A stretch of 64,000 nucleotides of DNA from Conus ventricosus. Lineage: Eukaryota; Mollusca; Gastropoda; Neogastropoda; Conidae. Below, piece by piece: positions 1-11,712 of this stretch; the stretch's first letter is position 1, and every line of letters begins with the position of its first letter. Position numbers and translations under genes: made by a program. The DNA lies in contig CM031596.1 in NCBI GenBank assembly GCA_018398815.1, forward strand, positions 59,639,227 to 59,703,226, given 5' to 3'. The notes below the pieces were generated by a model. That model was not told the origin of the DNA, did not search any database, and saw only the letters and a program-made list of their open reading frames with translations.

Positions 1-31
1 TGCACACCCCTTACCCCTCCACACCATCACA
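1..31 (+). repeat. 3' terminus of the 5' LTR of element A
   Basis: This stretch is identical to 7381-7411, the end of the 3' LTR, and ends in CATCACA. It shows that the window begins inside the 5' LTR. Confidence 0.92.
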
Positions 32-32
32 A

Positions 33-52
33 TTGGCGCTGCGAGCAGGATC
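33..52 (+). other. Primer-binding-site region of element A
   Basis: TTGGCGCTGCGAGCAGG begins within two bases of the LTR end, where Ty3 elements carry the tRNA primer complement. The same sequence, with one change, follows the internal U5 end of element B at 27297. I cannot assign the tRNA by eye. Confidence 0.6.
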
Positions 53-100
53 GAAGACAGAAGAGACCAAGGGGGACACAGCCCAAGCATACAGCAGAAT

Positions 101-1100
101 GGTACGGAGGAACCAGAAGACACGGGACAAACGAAGGCAACCAGGCTGCAGGTATGGATGGGCAAGGAGGCCAGCCACCCCTAGCAGCACAGCCTTCAGT
201 CTACGCCCCCACAAGCTACGCAAGTTTACTGGGAAGAAGGTGCAGAGGACTTCATCCAGGAAGCCACCCTGATGCTAAAACTACAGCCCATGCCTGATCT
301 CACAGCTGCTGGTTGGCTCCTGAGCCCCTTTGGAGGCAGAGCACGACAGCAAGTCCTGACCATGGAGGCAGAGGAGATGGACTCGCCTGCGAAAATCTTT
401 GCCATCCTGGAGCAGAACTGGGGCGAGCACAGGGACTCCACTGCCCTTGCTGGAGCATTCTACAAACGACAGCAAGGTCTGGCAGAGTCGGTGGCTGAAT
501 ATGCCGCTGCACTGCGGGTCCTCTGGACGAGACCAACGCAGCTACAGCCAACACCCTCTCACCGGCTATGCTGAGGGATTCCTTTGTCAACGGGCTGCAT
601 CCTCCATCCCTTAGGAGGGACCTGAAGCGGTTCCTGAGGGAGAAACCAACGACCACTTTTCTGGAAGCAACGCAGGAGGCCCAGCGCTGGATGCGGGAAG
701 ACAACACACCCGAACCCATCGTGCAGCAAGTCGCTGCAGCTGCCAACGCTGATGCCTTCTTACCGGCTAGAGACCCAGATTGCCGCCCTCACCAGTGAGA
801 CGGCATCTCTGAAGCAACAGCTCAGGGAGCAGCAACAGTCTGCTGTGGTCGCAGCCCTCCAGACTTCAAATGGAAACCTGCACCCACCCCACCGACCAAA
901 TCGTCGCCAGCCAGAAGAAAGAAGGGGTCCAACATGCTGGTGGTGCCAACGCCAGGGTCCCCGGGGAAGCAGACTGCAGGGCCAAGCAGCAGTACCAACG
1001 TCGCAATAGGCCCACGGTCAACCGCCAGCAGCCCCATGAGGAGCAGCAACAGGGAAAACTTCTAACCCCCGTTGCCACCAATATGCAGGCAGCGGGGGCA
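101..1100 (+). pseudogene. gag of Ty3 element A, frameshifted
   Basis: An ATG at 101 opens a basic leader (MVRRNQKTRDKRR). The Gag capsid-like helical region then appears in another frame at about 270-570 (AGWLLSPFGGRARQQVLTM, then WGEHRDSTALAGAFYKRQQG) and in a third at 568-760 (RRDLKRFLREKPTTTFLEA). A coiled-coil stretch with a LKQQLREQQQ core follows near 800-850. Near 930-1000 is a decayed zinc-knuckle region starting CWWCQRQG, which has lost its later ligands through frameshifts. The same blocks occur in element B at 27365-28330, which supports real homology. The protein would be the structural Gag that forms the cytoplasmic particle. It is not translatable as one product here. Confidence 0.8.
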
Positions 1101-1139
1101 GGAAGAGCACCAGGCTCGCAGGGAACTGTCCAACAGCCG

Positions 1140-1480
1140 ACATCTCCATCAATGGGATGCCAGTGTCCGCCCTCCTCGACACTGGCAGTGAAGTCACCAC
1201 CATAACGGAGACCTGGGCAAGCCAACACTTGAGGAACCTGAGGCGAGAAGACTGTCATGTCAAACTGCGTGCAGTAAACGGGCTGGGGTTTACCCTACTC
1301 TGGCCTCTACCTCGTCGACAGGGTGGTCTTCGGCACCCGCTGCCTCAGTGTCCCCGCTCTGGTCGTCAAGGAACCCACACAGACCCGTTTATGCAAGACC
1401 GCAAAAGGCGACTGCCGGTTCTGCTGGGTATGAACGTCCTCAGCCAATGCCTAAGCAAGTCCCCATCAGCACTCCCCCCT
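1140..1480 (+). pseudogene. Retropepsin-like protease of element A
   Basis: The aspartic-protease active-site motif is clear: VSALLDTGSEVTTITETW, with the catalytic DTG at about 1178-1186. In Ty3 elements this enzyme cuts the Gag-Pol polyprotein as a homodimer. Downstream the frame shifts near 1280 and the flap region is scrambled relative to element B, where the same segment stays open from 28351. The block PVLLGMN near 1418 is the normal end of the domain. Confidence 0.78.
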
Positions 1481-1955
1481 CCCCTGCAAGCCATCGCCCA
1501 GAGATCAGGAAACGGCAGCAGGACAAAGTAGCCCGTGCCACGACCCGCCAACGGATCCCAGCCTACTCCATAGCCACTGTCAAAGTGTCGAGTAGCCAAA
1601 GCCCTTCATCGCACCTCCTGGCCTCGCCCCTGTCCAGGCCTCTCCCCCATGGCCTGATGCTGGTCCCCTACATTGGTCAGCATGAAGTCATGTGAACGCT
1701 ATGTCAGGGTAGCCAACCTCTCGCCGGAAGACATATTTCTGCCAGGACGAACTCCTATTGCTGTCCTGGAAGCCATTGAAGCAGGGGAAGAGAACCACGG
1801 GCCACAGGTTACCATTGGCATCAACGAGCTGATCATCTCGAAGAAACTGTAAATCCTGTCCCTCCACCAGCCAAAGTTCCTGTCCAGAGTTCGATGGCAC
1901 CACCAGTCAACAACGTCAGCTCCAGGAACTCCTGTCAAGAAGGTCACAAGCCTTC

Positions 1956-3260
1956 ATGACAGATGATGAAGATCTTGGCTACACTGATGCGGTTCTCCAT
2001 CGCCTGAAGACCAGGGAAGACGTACCAGTTGCCCAGCCATACCGCCGAATCCCTCCTCACCAACTCCAAGAGGTGCAAGAGCACATCAAGGGTCTCCTGT
2101 CAAAAGGAATCATCACCAAGAGCCACAGCCCATATGCAGCACCGGTGGTCATTGTGAAAAAAAAAGACGGCAGCATTCGCCTCTGCGTTGATTACAGACG
2201 TCTCAACGCCAAGACTAGGAGATGCCTTCCCGCTGCCTAGGATCCCGGAATCTTTCGACGCCTTGGTCGGCTCCCAGTACTTCTCCACCTTGACCTGGCC
2301 TCGGGCTTTCACCAGATCGCTATGCATCCTGATGACCAGCACAAGACGGCTTTCACCACCCCATTTGGCCTCTTTGAATACACAGGATGCCCATGGGTCT
2401 CTCCCACCGCACCTGCCATGTTCCAGAGACTGATGCAGACCACCATGTCGGACTTCATGTTCCAGTTCCTGCTGGTCTACCTGGACGATCTGCTGGTGTA
2501 TTCGAAGACCTTCGAGGAACACCTGGAGAGTCTTGACCGCCTTCTGCAGAGGATAATCGACACTGGCCTGAAGTTAAGAGCAGACAAATGCCAGTTCCCA
2601 CGTCGCCAGTCCAATACCTGGGACATACAATATCCGCTGAGGGCGTCAGCTGCGAAGCCGGCAAGGTAGAAGCTGTTCAAGAATGGCCGTCCCGAAGACC
2701 ATGACAGACCTGAGAAGTTTCCTGGGGTTTGCTAGCTACTACCGGCGGTTCATCCGAAACTTCGCCAGAATCGCCGGACCTCTTCATGACCTGTGGCAAA
2801 GCTGGCAGCAACAAACGAAGAAGCGATAGACATATCTATGATGTGGGACCAACACCACCAAGTGGCCTTCGACAATCTGAAAACGGCACTGACAACTGCA
2901 AACCCGGGCCTGGGTTTGCCGATTTCAAGTCCCCATTCATCCTGGAAACAGACGCAAGCCACGATGGCCTCGTGCCATCCTCTCCCAGAGCAGAATGGAC
3001 AACGTAGGGTCCTGGCCTATGCAAGTCGCCGACTTCGCCCCACGGAGAAGAACGAAGCCAACTACTCCATATGAAACTGGAATCCTGGCGATGAAGTGGG
3101 CCATCTCTGAGAAGTTCAGAGACTATCTCCTGGCGCGAAATTCACCGTCCTCACTGACAACAACCCCCTCGTCCACTTCCGCCATGCTGCACTTGGGGTA
3201 CTAGAGCAGAGAGGGCTTCACAACTGGCTCAATTCAACTTTGATGTACAATACCGCCCAG
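1956..3260 (+). pseudogene. Reverse transcriptase and RNase H of element A
   Basis: The reverse transcriptase fingers ([20 protein letters not shown], then [20 protein letters not shown]) are in one frame from 1956. The palm continues in another frame from 2322, with FGLFEYTGCP and the catalytic box YLDD at about 2478-2489 followed by LLVYSKTFEEHL. The thumb/connection ([14 protein letters not shown]) is near 2710-2755. The RNase H part is near 2870-3200 (ETDASHDGL, then LAYASRRLRPTEKNEANYS). At least four frame changes separate these blocks. The order and spacing match Ty3 Pol, which copies genomic RNA into cDNA and removes the RNA strand. No active enzyme can come from this copy. Confidence 0.88.
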
Positions 3261-3559
3261 GAGAACCAACCCTGCAGATACCCTTTCCAGGCTCCAGGGC
3301 CCCCTGTACCAGCTCCTACAGCCTACCTCCCCAGCTTGCTTTTGGCACAGGAAGCCCACTGTCAGAAACAGTCCCTAGTTGACCCTGATCCCATCATCTC
3401 AGAAGGAAACCCAGTCCAAGATGCAGCCTGACCCTACCTACCCCTTAAAGCCCCCACCAGAACTTCTGCAGCTCCGAAAACAAGACTCCATCATCGGCCC
3501 AGTCCCTGGACCACTGGCCAGCAAAGCCCCTGCAGGCAGGAACCGAAAATTGAAGGCAC

Positions 3560-4620
3560 TTTGCGACCAAAACACCCACGTCTTTGCCTGAAAGATGGTG
3601 TCTTACCCCCGTCGCATCCAGCCCATCAGCAAGGACCAGTGGAGCAGTTGGTGTTGCCAAGCGTCATGAGACCTGACGTTTTAGCATCGCTTCATAACCA
3701 GATGGGCCACCAAGGTTTAGAACGTACGCTTGGTCTCCTACAATCCAGGGTCTACTGGCCAGGCATGCACCAGGACACGAAGGCATACATCGACTCCTGC
3801 CCGCGGTGCACCATGGGGCGTCGGCCGACCATCAACACCACGTCCGGTCATCTGCTGGCATCCCGACCACTGGAAGTCCTGGCCATCGACTTCACCAAGC
3901 TAGACTCGGCAAGTGATGGCAGAGAGAACGTCCTTGTCATGACGGACGTTTTCCACGAAATTCACACAGGCAGTACCAACAAGAAACCAGGAGGCTGTGA
4001 CCGTCGCCAAAGTCCTGGTGCAAAGACTGTTCCAGCGTTACGGGTCCCAGAGAGAATACACAGCGACCAGGCCGAGACTTCGAGTCGCGCCTGATCCGGA
4101 GCTGTGCTCGATCTATGGCGTGAAGAAGTCACACACCACGCCATACCATCCACAAGGAAATGGGCTAATGTGAGCGCTTCAAACCGCTCCATGCACGGCC
4201 TTCTGTGCACTCTACCCCCAGAGGAGAAGACCAGATGGCCTGTACACTTGCCAGAACTTGTGCAGGCGTACAACAACACCCTCACGCCTCCACAGGTTTC
4301 GCCCCACACTTCCTGCTCCTTCGGCCAGCAACCAAGGCTCCCTGTTGACGACCTTCTGGGGTGCCCTACCACAGCTGCTGCTGGTGCTGTTGAGTGGGTC
4401 CACCAGCACCGTCTCCGCCTCCAGGAGGCCCACCAGAAGGCGTACAACCAGTTGAAGGAGGCTGCAGCGAGAAGGGACGGCTTCACTGACAGAAAGGCCC
4501 GCAGACCATGGCCTGAGTGTAGGCGACTACGTCTATCATACGCAATCGCATCATTGGCCGAAACAAGATCCAGGACCCGTGGAAACCTGACCTCTACCGG
4601 GTGACATCACGACCCTATGA
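3560..4620 (+). pseudogene. Integrase of element A, with internal deletion
   Basis: The zinc-binding N-terminal domain is intact in one frame: LHNQMGHQGLERTLGLLQ, then YIDSCPRC, giving the H-H-C-C set. The catalytic core begins with EVLAIDFTKLD, holding the first acidic residue, and VLVMTDVF. The sequence then jumps at about 3950 into a region near the next catalytic aspartate (HSDQ), so part of the core is deleted or scrambled. The remaining core and C-terminal region continue in other frames to about 4600, with VQAYNNTLTPP and the region around RAHQKAYNQL recognisable. In family terms this enzyme joins cDNA ends to host DNA. The copy is inactive. Confidence 0.82.
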
Positions 4621-4949
4621 CGGCCTTACCTGTCTACCCCGGTCCAGCCCCTGGCTGGCGGTCCAGAACGAGCCATCCATCGGAAGGACCTGCTGGCCTG
4701 CGAGTGCCCCCTTGGACTTGCAGGACGACGACCAGTCAGAGGTAACTCCATCTCCACCCACCCTCCTGACTCTGAATCGGACAGCGAGATGAGCCAGTCC
4801 TCCACGGTATTCCAGTGTCCAGGCAGGCGGCTCCCACCAACAACGCCGGTGACAACTGGCAACCCTGTGCCGTCTCCGGTATGTGTCACTGGCCACTACG
4901 CCAGCCCCACGGCGGTCTATCGCGTCTGGTAGGGAAACCAACAAAAAGG

Positions 4950-6090
4950 TATACCCTCAGTGCCCGCCTAGACGGCTGAAACACTTGCATAGTTAACTGA
5001 CTTGGTCAGATGTTCTCAGGACAGTTTTCATATTCCAGGACTGATTTCTGGTTAAATACCTCCTGAAAGAGGTGTTGTGGGACTACTTTTTTTCTAATAC
5101 CTCGTGACATTTTAATGTTGTCTTTTTAAATACCTCCTGAAAAGAGGTGTTGTGGACTACTTTTTTTCTAATACCTTGTGGCATTTAATGTTGTCTTCTT
5201 TCTTTTTGTATAAACAGTACATATTGATTGTTCCCCAAAGACGTAAAATGAGTACGCCTCTGTTTTTCAAAGTCGACAGTAATGACCAAGAGAAAACTAC
5301 GTTGTGTGACTCTTGGGGAAACTTTGTCCAAAACGACAAAACCTACCTAGTCCATGTTTTCCTGGGACTTGACTCTAAGGAGTTTGATCATTCCTTTCTA
5401 GCCATTTTGTACCGGACTTTATGGAATCTTGTTCAAATAATAAGCCCATTGTTGTCGTTTGGTACCCAATGCCCTGGGAAATTTAACAAATCCATTCAAA
5501 GTATATTTTGTACCCGACTTTCTTGGAATGTTGTTTTAAATAACAAATCCTCTCTAAGTCATTTGGTACTTGACATTTTGGGAAATTTTTTTCAAATAAC
5601 AAGTCCATTGTTGTCACTCGGTGCCTACCCAATGTTTTGGATTTTTAAAAAAACAAACAAATCCTTCCTAGTCATTTTGGTACCTGACCTTTCGGAGTTT
5701 TGTTTTAAATAACAACTCCATTAAAGTCATTTTATGGTACCCAAATTCGGGTTTTGTCCAGAAAACAAATCCTTTCTAGTCATTGTATTTTGACATTTTG
5801 GAATTAAAAAAAAAAAATTATATGCCCATTCTAGTCAATGCGAATCTTTCCGACTTTCAGAAGCCTTGTAAAAAAGCAAGCCCTCGTTAGTTGGATATAT
5901 TGAATACAAAGAATGAGAGAGAGATGTTTTGATGCTTTGTTTTGATACACTGATAAAAGGGTTTGTTTAGGACTAGAAATGCCTCTCCAGACTTGAGTCT
6001 AAAGCTCCAGTTTTCCCCAATTTATTTGTGTGTTGTACTTGATGACTCTGTCATTTTATGTCAGCGAGGACGCTGGTTGTAACAGAAATA
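4950..6090 (+). repeat. Non-coding tail of element A built from degenerate direct repeats
   Basis: After pol there is no convincing gene. At about 5056-5130 and 5131-5205 two copies of a 75-base unit (core ACCTCCTGAAAGAGGTGTTG) stand in tandem. From about 5300 to 5880 a looser unit of roughly 65-75 bases recurs at least six times. Its signature is AACAAATCC, TCTAGTCATTTTGGTACC and a TTTTGTTTTAAATAA linker. The 186-residue open frame at 5152-5712 is a by-product of this array and shows no protein family. Confidence 0.7.
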
Positions 6091-6098
6091 GGGGGGGA
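6091..6098 (+). other. Polypurine tract of element A
   Basis: GGGGGGGA directly precedes the TG of the 3' LTR. This is the expected place for the plus-strand primer. Confidence 0.75.
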
Positions 6099-7411
6099 TG
6101 TAGCCGGGTGCTAACAGTGTATTATTTCTTTTGGTTATCTTCGTGGATGAAAATGTTTTGGTCAAGAGTTATCTTTCCCTTACCTCCCTTGGTCAAATCT
6201 CATTTTTTTATTGTGTAAATTCTTTAAATCATGAATACTCAGAACCTAAAATAATTGTATGTACGTCACTAAAGTCACAAAAATCAATGTATTTGATTCA
6301 TTACAACCGTACTGGGCTGAGAAGCCCATAATTTTCTCTAAACTGGTATTTCGCACGAGCAATCTTGGCGCCATTTTCAATTGTCTGTCGAATGAACATT
6401 GAATAATTCTTGATTTTACAAAAGTAAGAGGAAAACCCAAGAATCTGAAGAAGCATGTTAAAAGTAAAGTCCATAAGCTTTCATTTCGTATATCGCATGC
6501 CTATGATCTTTTCTGTACAAGCTTGCGACTATACGAAATGACTGACAGCGCCGTCCCTTTAGCGAGTCGCCTTCTTTGTTTACTGTCGGAGTTTTGATCT
6601 GAATTGTCGTTTCATGAAATTTGGACTTCCCGATCGAAATCTTGCTTATGACTCCCCTTTTCTGTTACAATACAACTGAAAATGTTGTAGAATTTATTAT
6701 TTAACAGACCGTTTCAACAGAGTATTTTTCAGTTTAAAATTTTGTCAAAAGTAGGTGCCGACGGCCCGCGAAGTGAAAAGTCAGCTGTGTTTTCTAGTAA
6801 TTTTAACACAGAATTCTCCACTTAGTACACTGTCTCGAAAAATGAAGCTTATATGTATGAAAAGAGCGAAATGCCAGCTATTCATTCATTGTAAAATTAT
6901 TTCACCCCCTCTTTTAGTATCTTTTATTGAAATAGAGGAAAATATGACGCAAACTCGTTAAAAGTGGCTTCACTCTGGACATTAATCAGCAATGATTTAG
7001 TACAGGAACAAAATTGTCAAATGTGACTTACTGCATTTTATTCCTTGTTTCTGAGGTTTTCATCGATAGTAAATATGTGTGATAGTTTGAAACGGACAGC
7101 GAGCCAGACAACACTGAAGCTGCCATAGAAAACACACAGTTCTGTTGGTTCCGGCCTCGCGAGGCCCATTTCGCCTCTGGCACCGTGTTACTGGCTTTGC
7201 GGTCCGGTACGTTGTTATAAAAGTAGAGCGTGGTGTGAGAATGGGCAGAGTGTTCCCTGATGTGAGCGACTGGCGTGGAAGAAGAAAATAAAGGGAGAAA
7301 ACTACACCTCGTCCTCCGTGTCTTCTTGACTGGCTGCTGTCCCTTGGCTTCATACGCATTGCTATCTGCCTGTCTTCACCTGCACACCCCTTACCCCTCC
7401 ACACCATCACA
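6099..7411 (+). repeat. 3' LTR of element A
   Basis: The LTR runs from TGTAGCCGGGTG to CCATCACA, about 1.31 kb. A TATAAAA box at 7216-7222 is followed by an AATAAA signal at 7287-7292, so U3, R and U5 can be placed. The last 31 bases equal 1-31. The LTR at about 28700-30006 is a close second copy with scattered substitutions and small indels, and shares the same TATA and AATAAA sites. Confidence 0.92.
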
Positions 7412-7857
7412 CTTATTTGGCCCTTTTCTATCTTCGTTCCCCTTCAAGTCTTCTTTTCCACACTCCTTTTCTCTCTGTGGTCTCCTTAAGATCCGCCACG
7501 TTTGCCGTGCGGTGCGATCTGTGTCGGAGGGGAATGAGATCCTGGTGATTGAGAGGGCCAGCGCTCTCAACACATGACTTTGGCTCGGACCTCTCCTAGA
7601 CAGGGAGTACACTTTGGCCCGGGTGTACTAATCGGCTCCCCTTCTTGGGGCTGGGTCAAGACAGACAGTCCCCCTACTGGCCAAGTAAACCCCTGCAGTG
7701 CTCGGCTCTCTGTTCCCGGGAGTTGAGCATGATCAGGGGGATAGGGGTAGTAGTGTTCTGTTTGTCGTATGTCTCTCCTGAAGCCTGGAAGGGGTCAAGA
7801 CAGTGATTCTTGGCCCTGGCCCCTTAGTTGGACTCCAAGGTGGGTGAGTAAGGGAGG

Positions 7858-9181
7858 ATGAAACACAATAAACTCAATATGGCTCTTTCAAAAACAATCC
7901 CCCCCAAAAAGAAGAGGAAGGCAGCATCCCCTATTTCAGGGGATTTCAATTCTGACAGTGATTCAGATACTGAAGTACGACAGAAGACAGGATTCTGGGC
8001 TTCCTGGCTCGTAATGGAAGGGACGGAGCAGGAAAGACCCCTTTCAGCTCTGAGCCCTTTTGCTATCCAAAAGGGCTTTCAAGGTATAGCAGGTGACCCT
8101 CGGTCCATCAAGAGGTTGAGAAATGGCTCGTTTCTAATTCAATGTAAATCACAAAAACAATCTGAACAGCTGCAGAAGGCAACAAAACTAGTGGACAGGG
8201 AGATCAGGTAACTCCCCACAAACAGTTAAATTCATCGAAAGGCGTGATTCGCTGCCGAGAGTTAGCAGGAGTCTCGGAGGCAGAGATCAAAACGGAACTG
8301 GCGTCCCAGGGTGGACGGAGGTGCGCAGGGTGACAGTTAAAAAAGGTGCGGAAAGAGTGGCTACCAACACCCTCTTTCTGACATTCTGCAACCCTGTGCT
8401 GCCTCCGTCATCAAAGTTTGGCTACCTGAACGTCCGTGTTCAGTTATATGTTCCGTCCCCATTGAGGTGCTTCCGATGCCAGAGGTTTGGCCATGTCAGA
8501 GACCGCTGTTCTGGGCAGGAGGTGTGCGGTGTTTGCTGCAAGGCAACCCATGATGGGCCGTGTAAAGATCCGGCTCATTGTGCTAACTGCGGTGGCGACC
8601 ATCCCTCCTCTTCACGAAACTGCCCTCTTTGGATTCAGGAATCCACTATACAACGAATAAAAACTGAAAAGAAAATCTCCTTTTTTGAGGCCCGCAAACA
8701 GGTTGTGGGCAGTCAGACGCCCACAGCATCTTCATATGCTTCGGCCGTAAAGAAAGTTCCCACTCGGTCAGTCTGCTGCCAGACTGATGAATTCATGTTT
8801 TCAAAGACATTGCAAGTAAGATCTGTCAATTCTGGTGGTAGCAGGTCCACCACCTCCCAACCCAAAGTGAATGCCCTGGTGGAGGCAAAAAATCCGCCAC
8901 CCCTCAGACTGCCCAGCAGTCTACAACATCTGCTGCTGGGCAGATTAAAAAAACCAGCACCCCAACCTCGAACTCCTCTGTCCAGTGCCCGTGCGGGCAA
9001 GGGAGTTCAATCCAGTGTGGAGATGGTGGAGATGAGGAAGAAGCCTCCACCGTCTCCCAAATCCAGACCTTCTTCGCCTGTTGGCAAGTCTGCCAGCAGG
9101 TCTGAAGACCAACATAGTCCAGTACATATCTCAAATAAATTTACACCTTTAGCAACAGACGTTGAAGAGGAGATGACCTGA
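7858..9181 (+). pseudogene. LINE ORF1 (Gag-like, three zinc knuckles), one frameshift
   Basis: The ATG at 7858 opens 117 codons with a lysine-rich patch (PPKKKRKAAS, a possible nuclear signal) and an acidic serine run. The frame breaks near 8210 and the protein continues in another frame through 9181. The second part carries three cysteine-histidine knuckles in a row from about 8465: CFRCQRFGHVRDRC, CGVCCKATHDGPC and CANCGGDHPSSSRNC. A proline- and serine-rich tail follows. In this class of LINE, ORF1 binds the element RNA. The break at 8210 could be decay or a sequencing indel, because the two halves otherwise join smoothly. Confidence 0.82.
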
Positions 9182-9227
9182 TCTCTCTCCTTTTCGCCCT
9201 CTGCACCATGGATAGTACAATATTCCA

Positions 9228-9698
9228 TTGGAATATCCAACTTCGAGGTATATAAAACCTTCCGTCGTGGCTCTTCAGGAAACTCAAATTCAAAGCCAGA
9301 AGACCTTTACTCTTTCTGGCTTTAATATTCTTTCAAAACCTGCACAACCATCCACGTTGGGACTGTCGGGCGGTGTTGCCCTTCTCCTACATAAAACTTT
9401 GTTGTATAGTCCTGTCGCTCTGTCTACCTCCCTTCAGGCTGTAGCTGCGAGAGTCACTCTCCACAAGACTGACAATCTGTTCCCTTTATCTCCCACCTTC
9501 TGTCCCGGTTTGTCGTCAGGACCTTGTCAGTCTGATAGGAGAACTTCCTCGACCTTTTTGCTGTTGGGTGACTTTAACGGTCACAATCCTCTTTGGGGGA
9601 GTGTCAGTACGTCATCCAGAGGTCTGCTAATTGAGGATGTCCTTTCGGATTTGGATTTGTGTTGTCTGAACGACGGATCTGCAACTTACATCCACTCT
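9228..9698 (+). pseudogene. LINE ORF2, endonuclease N-terminal part only
   Basis: The reading shows the AP-endonuclease-like fold of LINE ORF2: VVALQETQIQSQKTF (metal-binding E), GGVALLLHKTLLYSPVAL, and LLLGDFNGHNPLWGS, with the catalytic D-x-N. The frame ends in LDLCCLNDGSATYIH and runs into TG-rich repeat. The domain normally nicks target DNA to prime reverse transcription. The reverse transcriptase is absent. The first codons lie just after the ORF1 stop at 9181, as usual for a two-ORF LINE. Confidence 0.8.
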
Positions 9699-9699
9699 T

Positions 9700-9990
9700 G
9701 TGTACTTGTGTATGTATTTGTGTATGCAACCGAATGCATGTGTGTATAACATGCATGCGTGCATGCATATGTGTATATGCGTATGCACACATGTGTGTGA
9801 ACGTTTTTTGTTAGTGTGTGTGTGCATGAGCTTCAGTGTGTGTGTGTGCGTACGTACATGTGTGAATGCATATGCATGCAGTTAAATGAGTGTAGTTTGT
9901 ATAGTGTACGTTCGTGTGTGCGTGCGTGTGTGCGTATTCATGTACATGCATGCATGTGTATTAGTTGTATGTGAATGTGTCTGTGTGTTT
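9700..9990. repeat. TG/ATGCA-rich degenerate microsatellite
   Basis: Alternating purine-pyrimidine text (TGTGTATG, GCATGCATG, TGTGTGTG) with no fixed period. It marks the truncation point of the LINE at its left. Confidence 0.8.
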
Positions 9991-10441
9991 TAAACCTGAA
10001 ATATGCAACTTTGAATGCAACAGCAAATACTAAACCTTAATACTTTGACCACCCAGAGCAAAGGGAAATAATCAAAATTTTGGCTTGTAACAAGAAAGTA
10101 AGCGAAAGAAGGCAGTCAACTATCTGTATATACTTAATCTGTGATAATACTCATGCACAGTGGTTAAGATGAACGAACAACAATAACAAAACCATTTAGT
10201 GCTTTTGTTTCAATTAGTTGATCACCTTTTAAAAAAAATTCTTTTATATAAACAGAAGTATTCTCTGAAAATTTAATGATATTAGGCATGTTTCAGCCAT
10301 TAAACTAATTTACATATTTTAAACTAACAAGCTATTGGTGCTGATACACTTAATAATACTTGTGCACAGTGGTTAAGATGGATGAACAATAGAAACACAA
10401 AACGAAAGCTGTCATGAAGTGTGTGTGTGTGTGTGTGTGTG

Positions 10442-10478
<37 letters not shown>

Positions 10479-11344
10479 AGTGAGTGAGTGAGTGAGTGAG
10501 TGAGTGAGTGAGTGAGCGAGCGAGCGTGCGAGCGTGCGTGCATGCGTGTGCGGTTAAGGGTTTGGTCATATTGAGTGATGACATATGTCATGATGAGGAC
10601 TGGTGAAATTCACTTAAAAGATTTTGTTTTCCAGCAAGTGGTGTGAAAAAATATGCACTGAAGTAACTTTCTGGTGTGTGTGTGTACATATATGCATCTG
10701 TGCTTGCATGTGTTTGTGTTTCTGTGTTTGCTTAGTTCTTCGAAAGTTTGATTGGTTGCCTATGTTGGCTTAAAGGGCACCAATGAATTGTTGTCCATTT
10801 GGAATATTCCCACTGTTTGTGAGTTTATATATTGTTAACCACTTGATTTAAAACATCACTTGTGTTGCTGGACAGCACAGAAATTAATCAAACATGATGG
10901 TTTCACAAGAGGTACATCATACACATAACAAGTTGCCATCTCTGTGGAATCATACACATAATAATTTGCCATCTCTGTGATGCTTATGCAAAGAAAACCT
11001 TTTTGAATAAGAATACAATGTGGATGAAATGCCCCTTCTTTTTTAAGGGAAAAAAAATGAATGGAAAAGAACAATGTTGGGGTGGGATGAGATGATAGAT
11101 TTCTGAAGATGAACTTTGGTGGGAAGTGTAACTTAGCTGCCTCCCCCCCTCCCAATTTTCAGCAACTTCCATGTTTAAAAAAATCAAATTTGATTAAAGA
11201 ATTAGATAAGAAAAACAACGAAATGAAAATTTGGTGTAATATGTGGAGTTAAGGGTCTGTTTTTTAAAGGACAATAAAATGGTGTTCTGTGAATGTTGGG
11301 GACTGTATCTAGTTGACATAGCAAGTGCTCTTTGAGCCATACAC
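9991..11344. other. Unassigned AT-rich stretch with a TG/AGTG microsatellite
   Basis: No gene is visible. A TG run with one GGGG interruption at about 10418-10475 passes into (AGTG)n at about 10476-10520 and then (GAGC)n. The pair of sentences around CATACACATAA (about 10920 and 10948) is a short local duplication. Confidence 0.7.
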
Positions 11345-11399
11345 TGGAAACCTGGTTGGCCTTGTGGGTAAGACACCAGACTCTTGTTCTGAAGGCTGG

Positions 11400-11624
11400 T
11401 GTAATGTATTAAGTAGCTGCAATCTAAGGAAGTAATGATTTGTTTACGTTATTACTATTATGGGGAGAGTAACCTCCCTTGAAGGTTTCTAGGAGATGGA
11501 TTATCAACTGCTCCAATAAAAAAAACAACCCATCAAACTGTTCAATGCAGTGTTTATCACATTTATCAATGTGATTGATCAGGATGTATACATATAATAG
11601 TAACTAAAAGGTTACTACATTATA
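11400..11624 (+). repeat. 5' LTR of element C
   Basis: It begins TGTAATGTATTAAG and ends ACTACATTATA, so its termini are TG...TA rather than the usual TG...CA. The end boundary is fixed by the GCTGG duplication after the 3' copy. A CCAATAAAAA sequence near 11514 could serve as poly(A) signal. TTGGCGACGACGG follows directly as the primer-site candidate. Confidence 0.88.
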
Positions 11625-11712
11625 TTGGCGACGACGGAGGAAGAACGAATCAAAAGAACGATCGTTGATGATTTGTTGTGTTGGTAGTACGATAGATCGA
11701 GTCAACTTCCAA

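Larger units (their letters stand above)
1..7411 (+). mobile_element. Ty3/gypsy LTR retrotransposon A (5' LTR cut by window edge)
   Basis: The first 31 bases repeat the last 31 bases of the LTR at 6099-7411 and are followed at once by a primer-binding-type sequence. The order then is gag, aspartic protease, reverse transcriptase, RNase H, integrase, a long non-coding tail, a G-rich polypurine tract and the 3' LTR. Integrase lying after RNase H is the Ty3/gypsy arrangement. No env-like frame is visible. The coding part is broken by many single-base frameshifts and at least one deletion in integrase, so the copy looks dead. Element B (26941-30006) is a near relative whose gag can be aligned almost base by base with this one. 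The left flank lies outside the window, so no target duplication can be checked. Confidence 0.93.
7412..9698 (+). mobile_element. 5' half of an I/Nimb-type non-LTR retrotransposon
   Basis: A GC-rich leader (about 7412-7857) precedes a two-frame ORF1 with zinc knuckles and the first part of ORF2, an apurinic-type endonuclease. ORF2 stops abruptly at about 9698, where TG-rich repeat begins, so reverse transcriptase and RNase H are missing. The block GGCTGGGTCAAGACAG of the leader and the text around it reappear in degraded form at 56040-56200. Placement in the I/Nimb group rests on the three-knuckle ORF1 plus an AP-type endonuclease, and on the RNase H-bearing 3' fragments of similar type elsewhere in this window. 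Confidence 0.72.

Noticed and set aside
5152..5712. 186-codon plus-strand open frame
   Set aside because: It coincides with degenerate AT-rich direct repeats, has phenylalanine/leucine/serine-rich low-complexity composition and no family motif.
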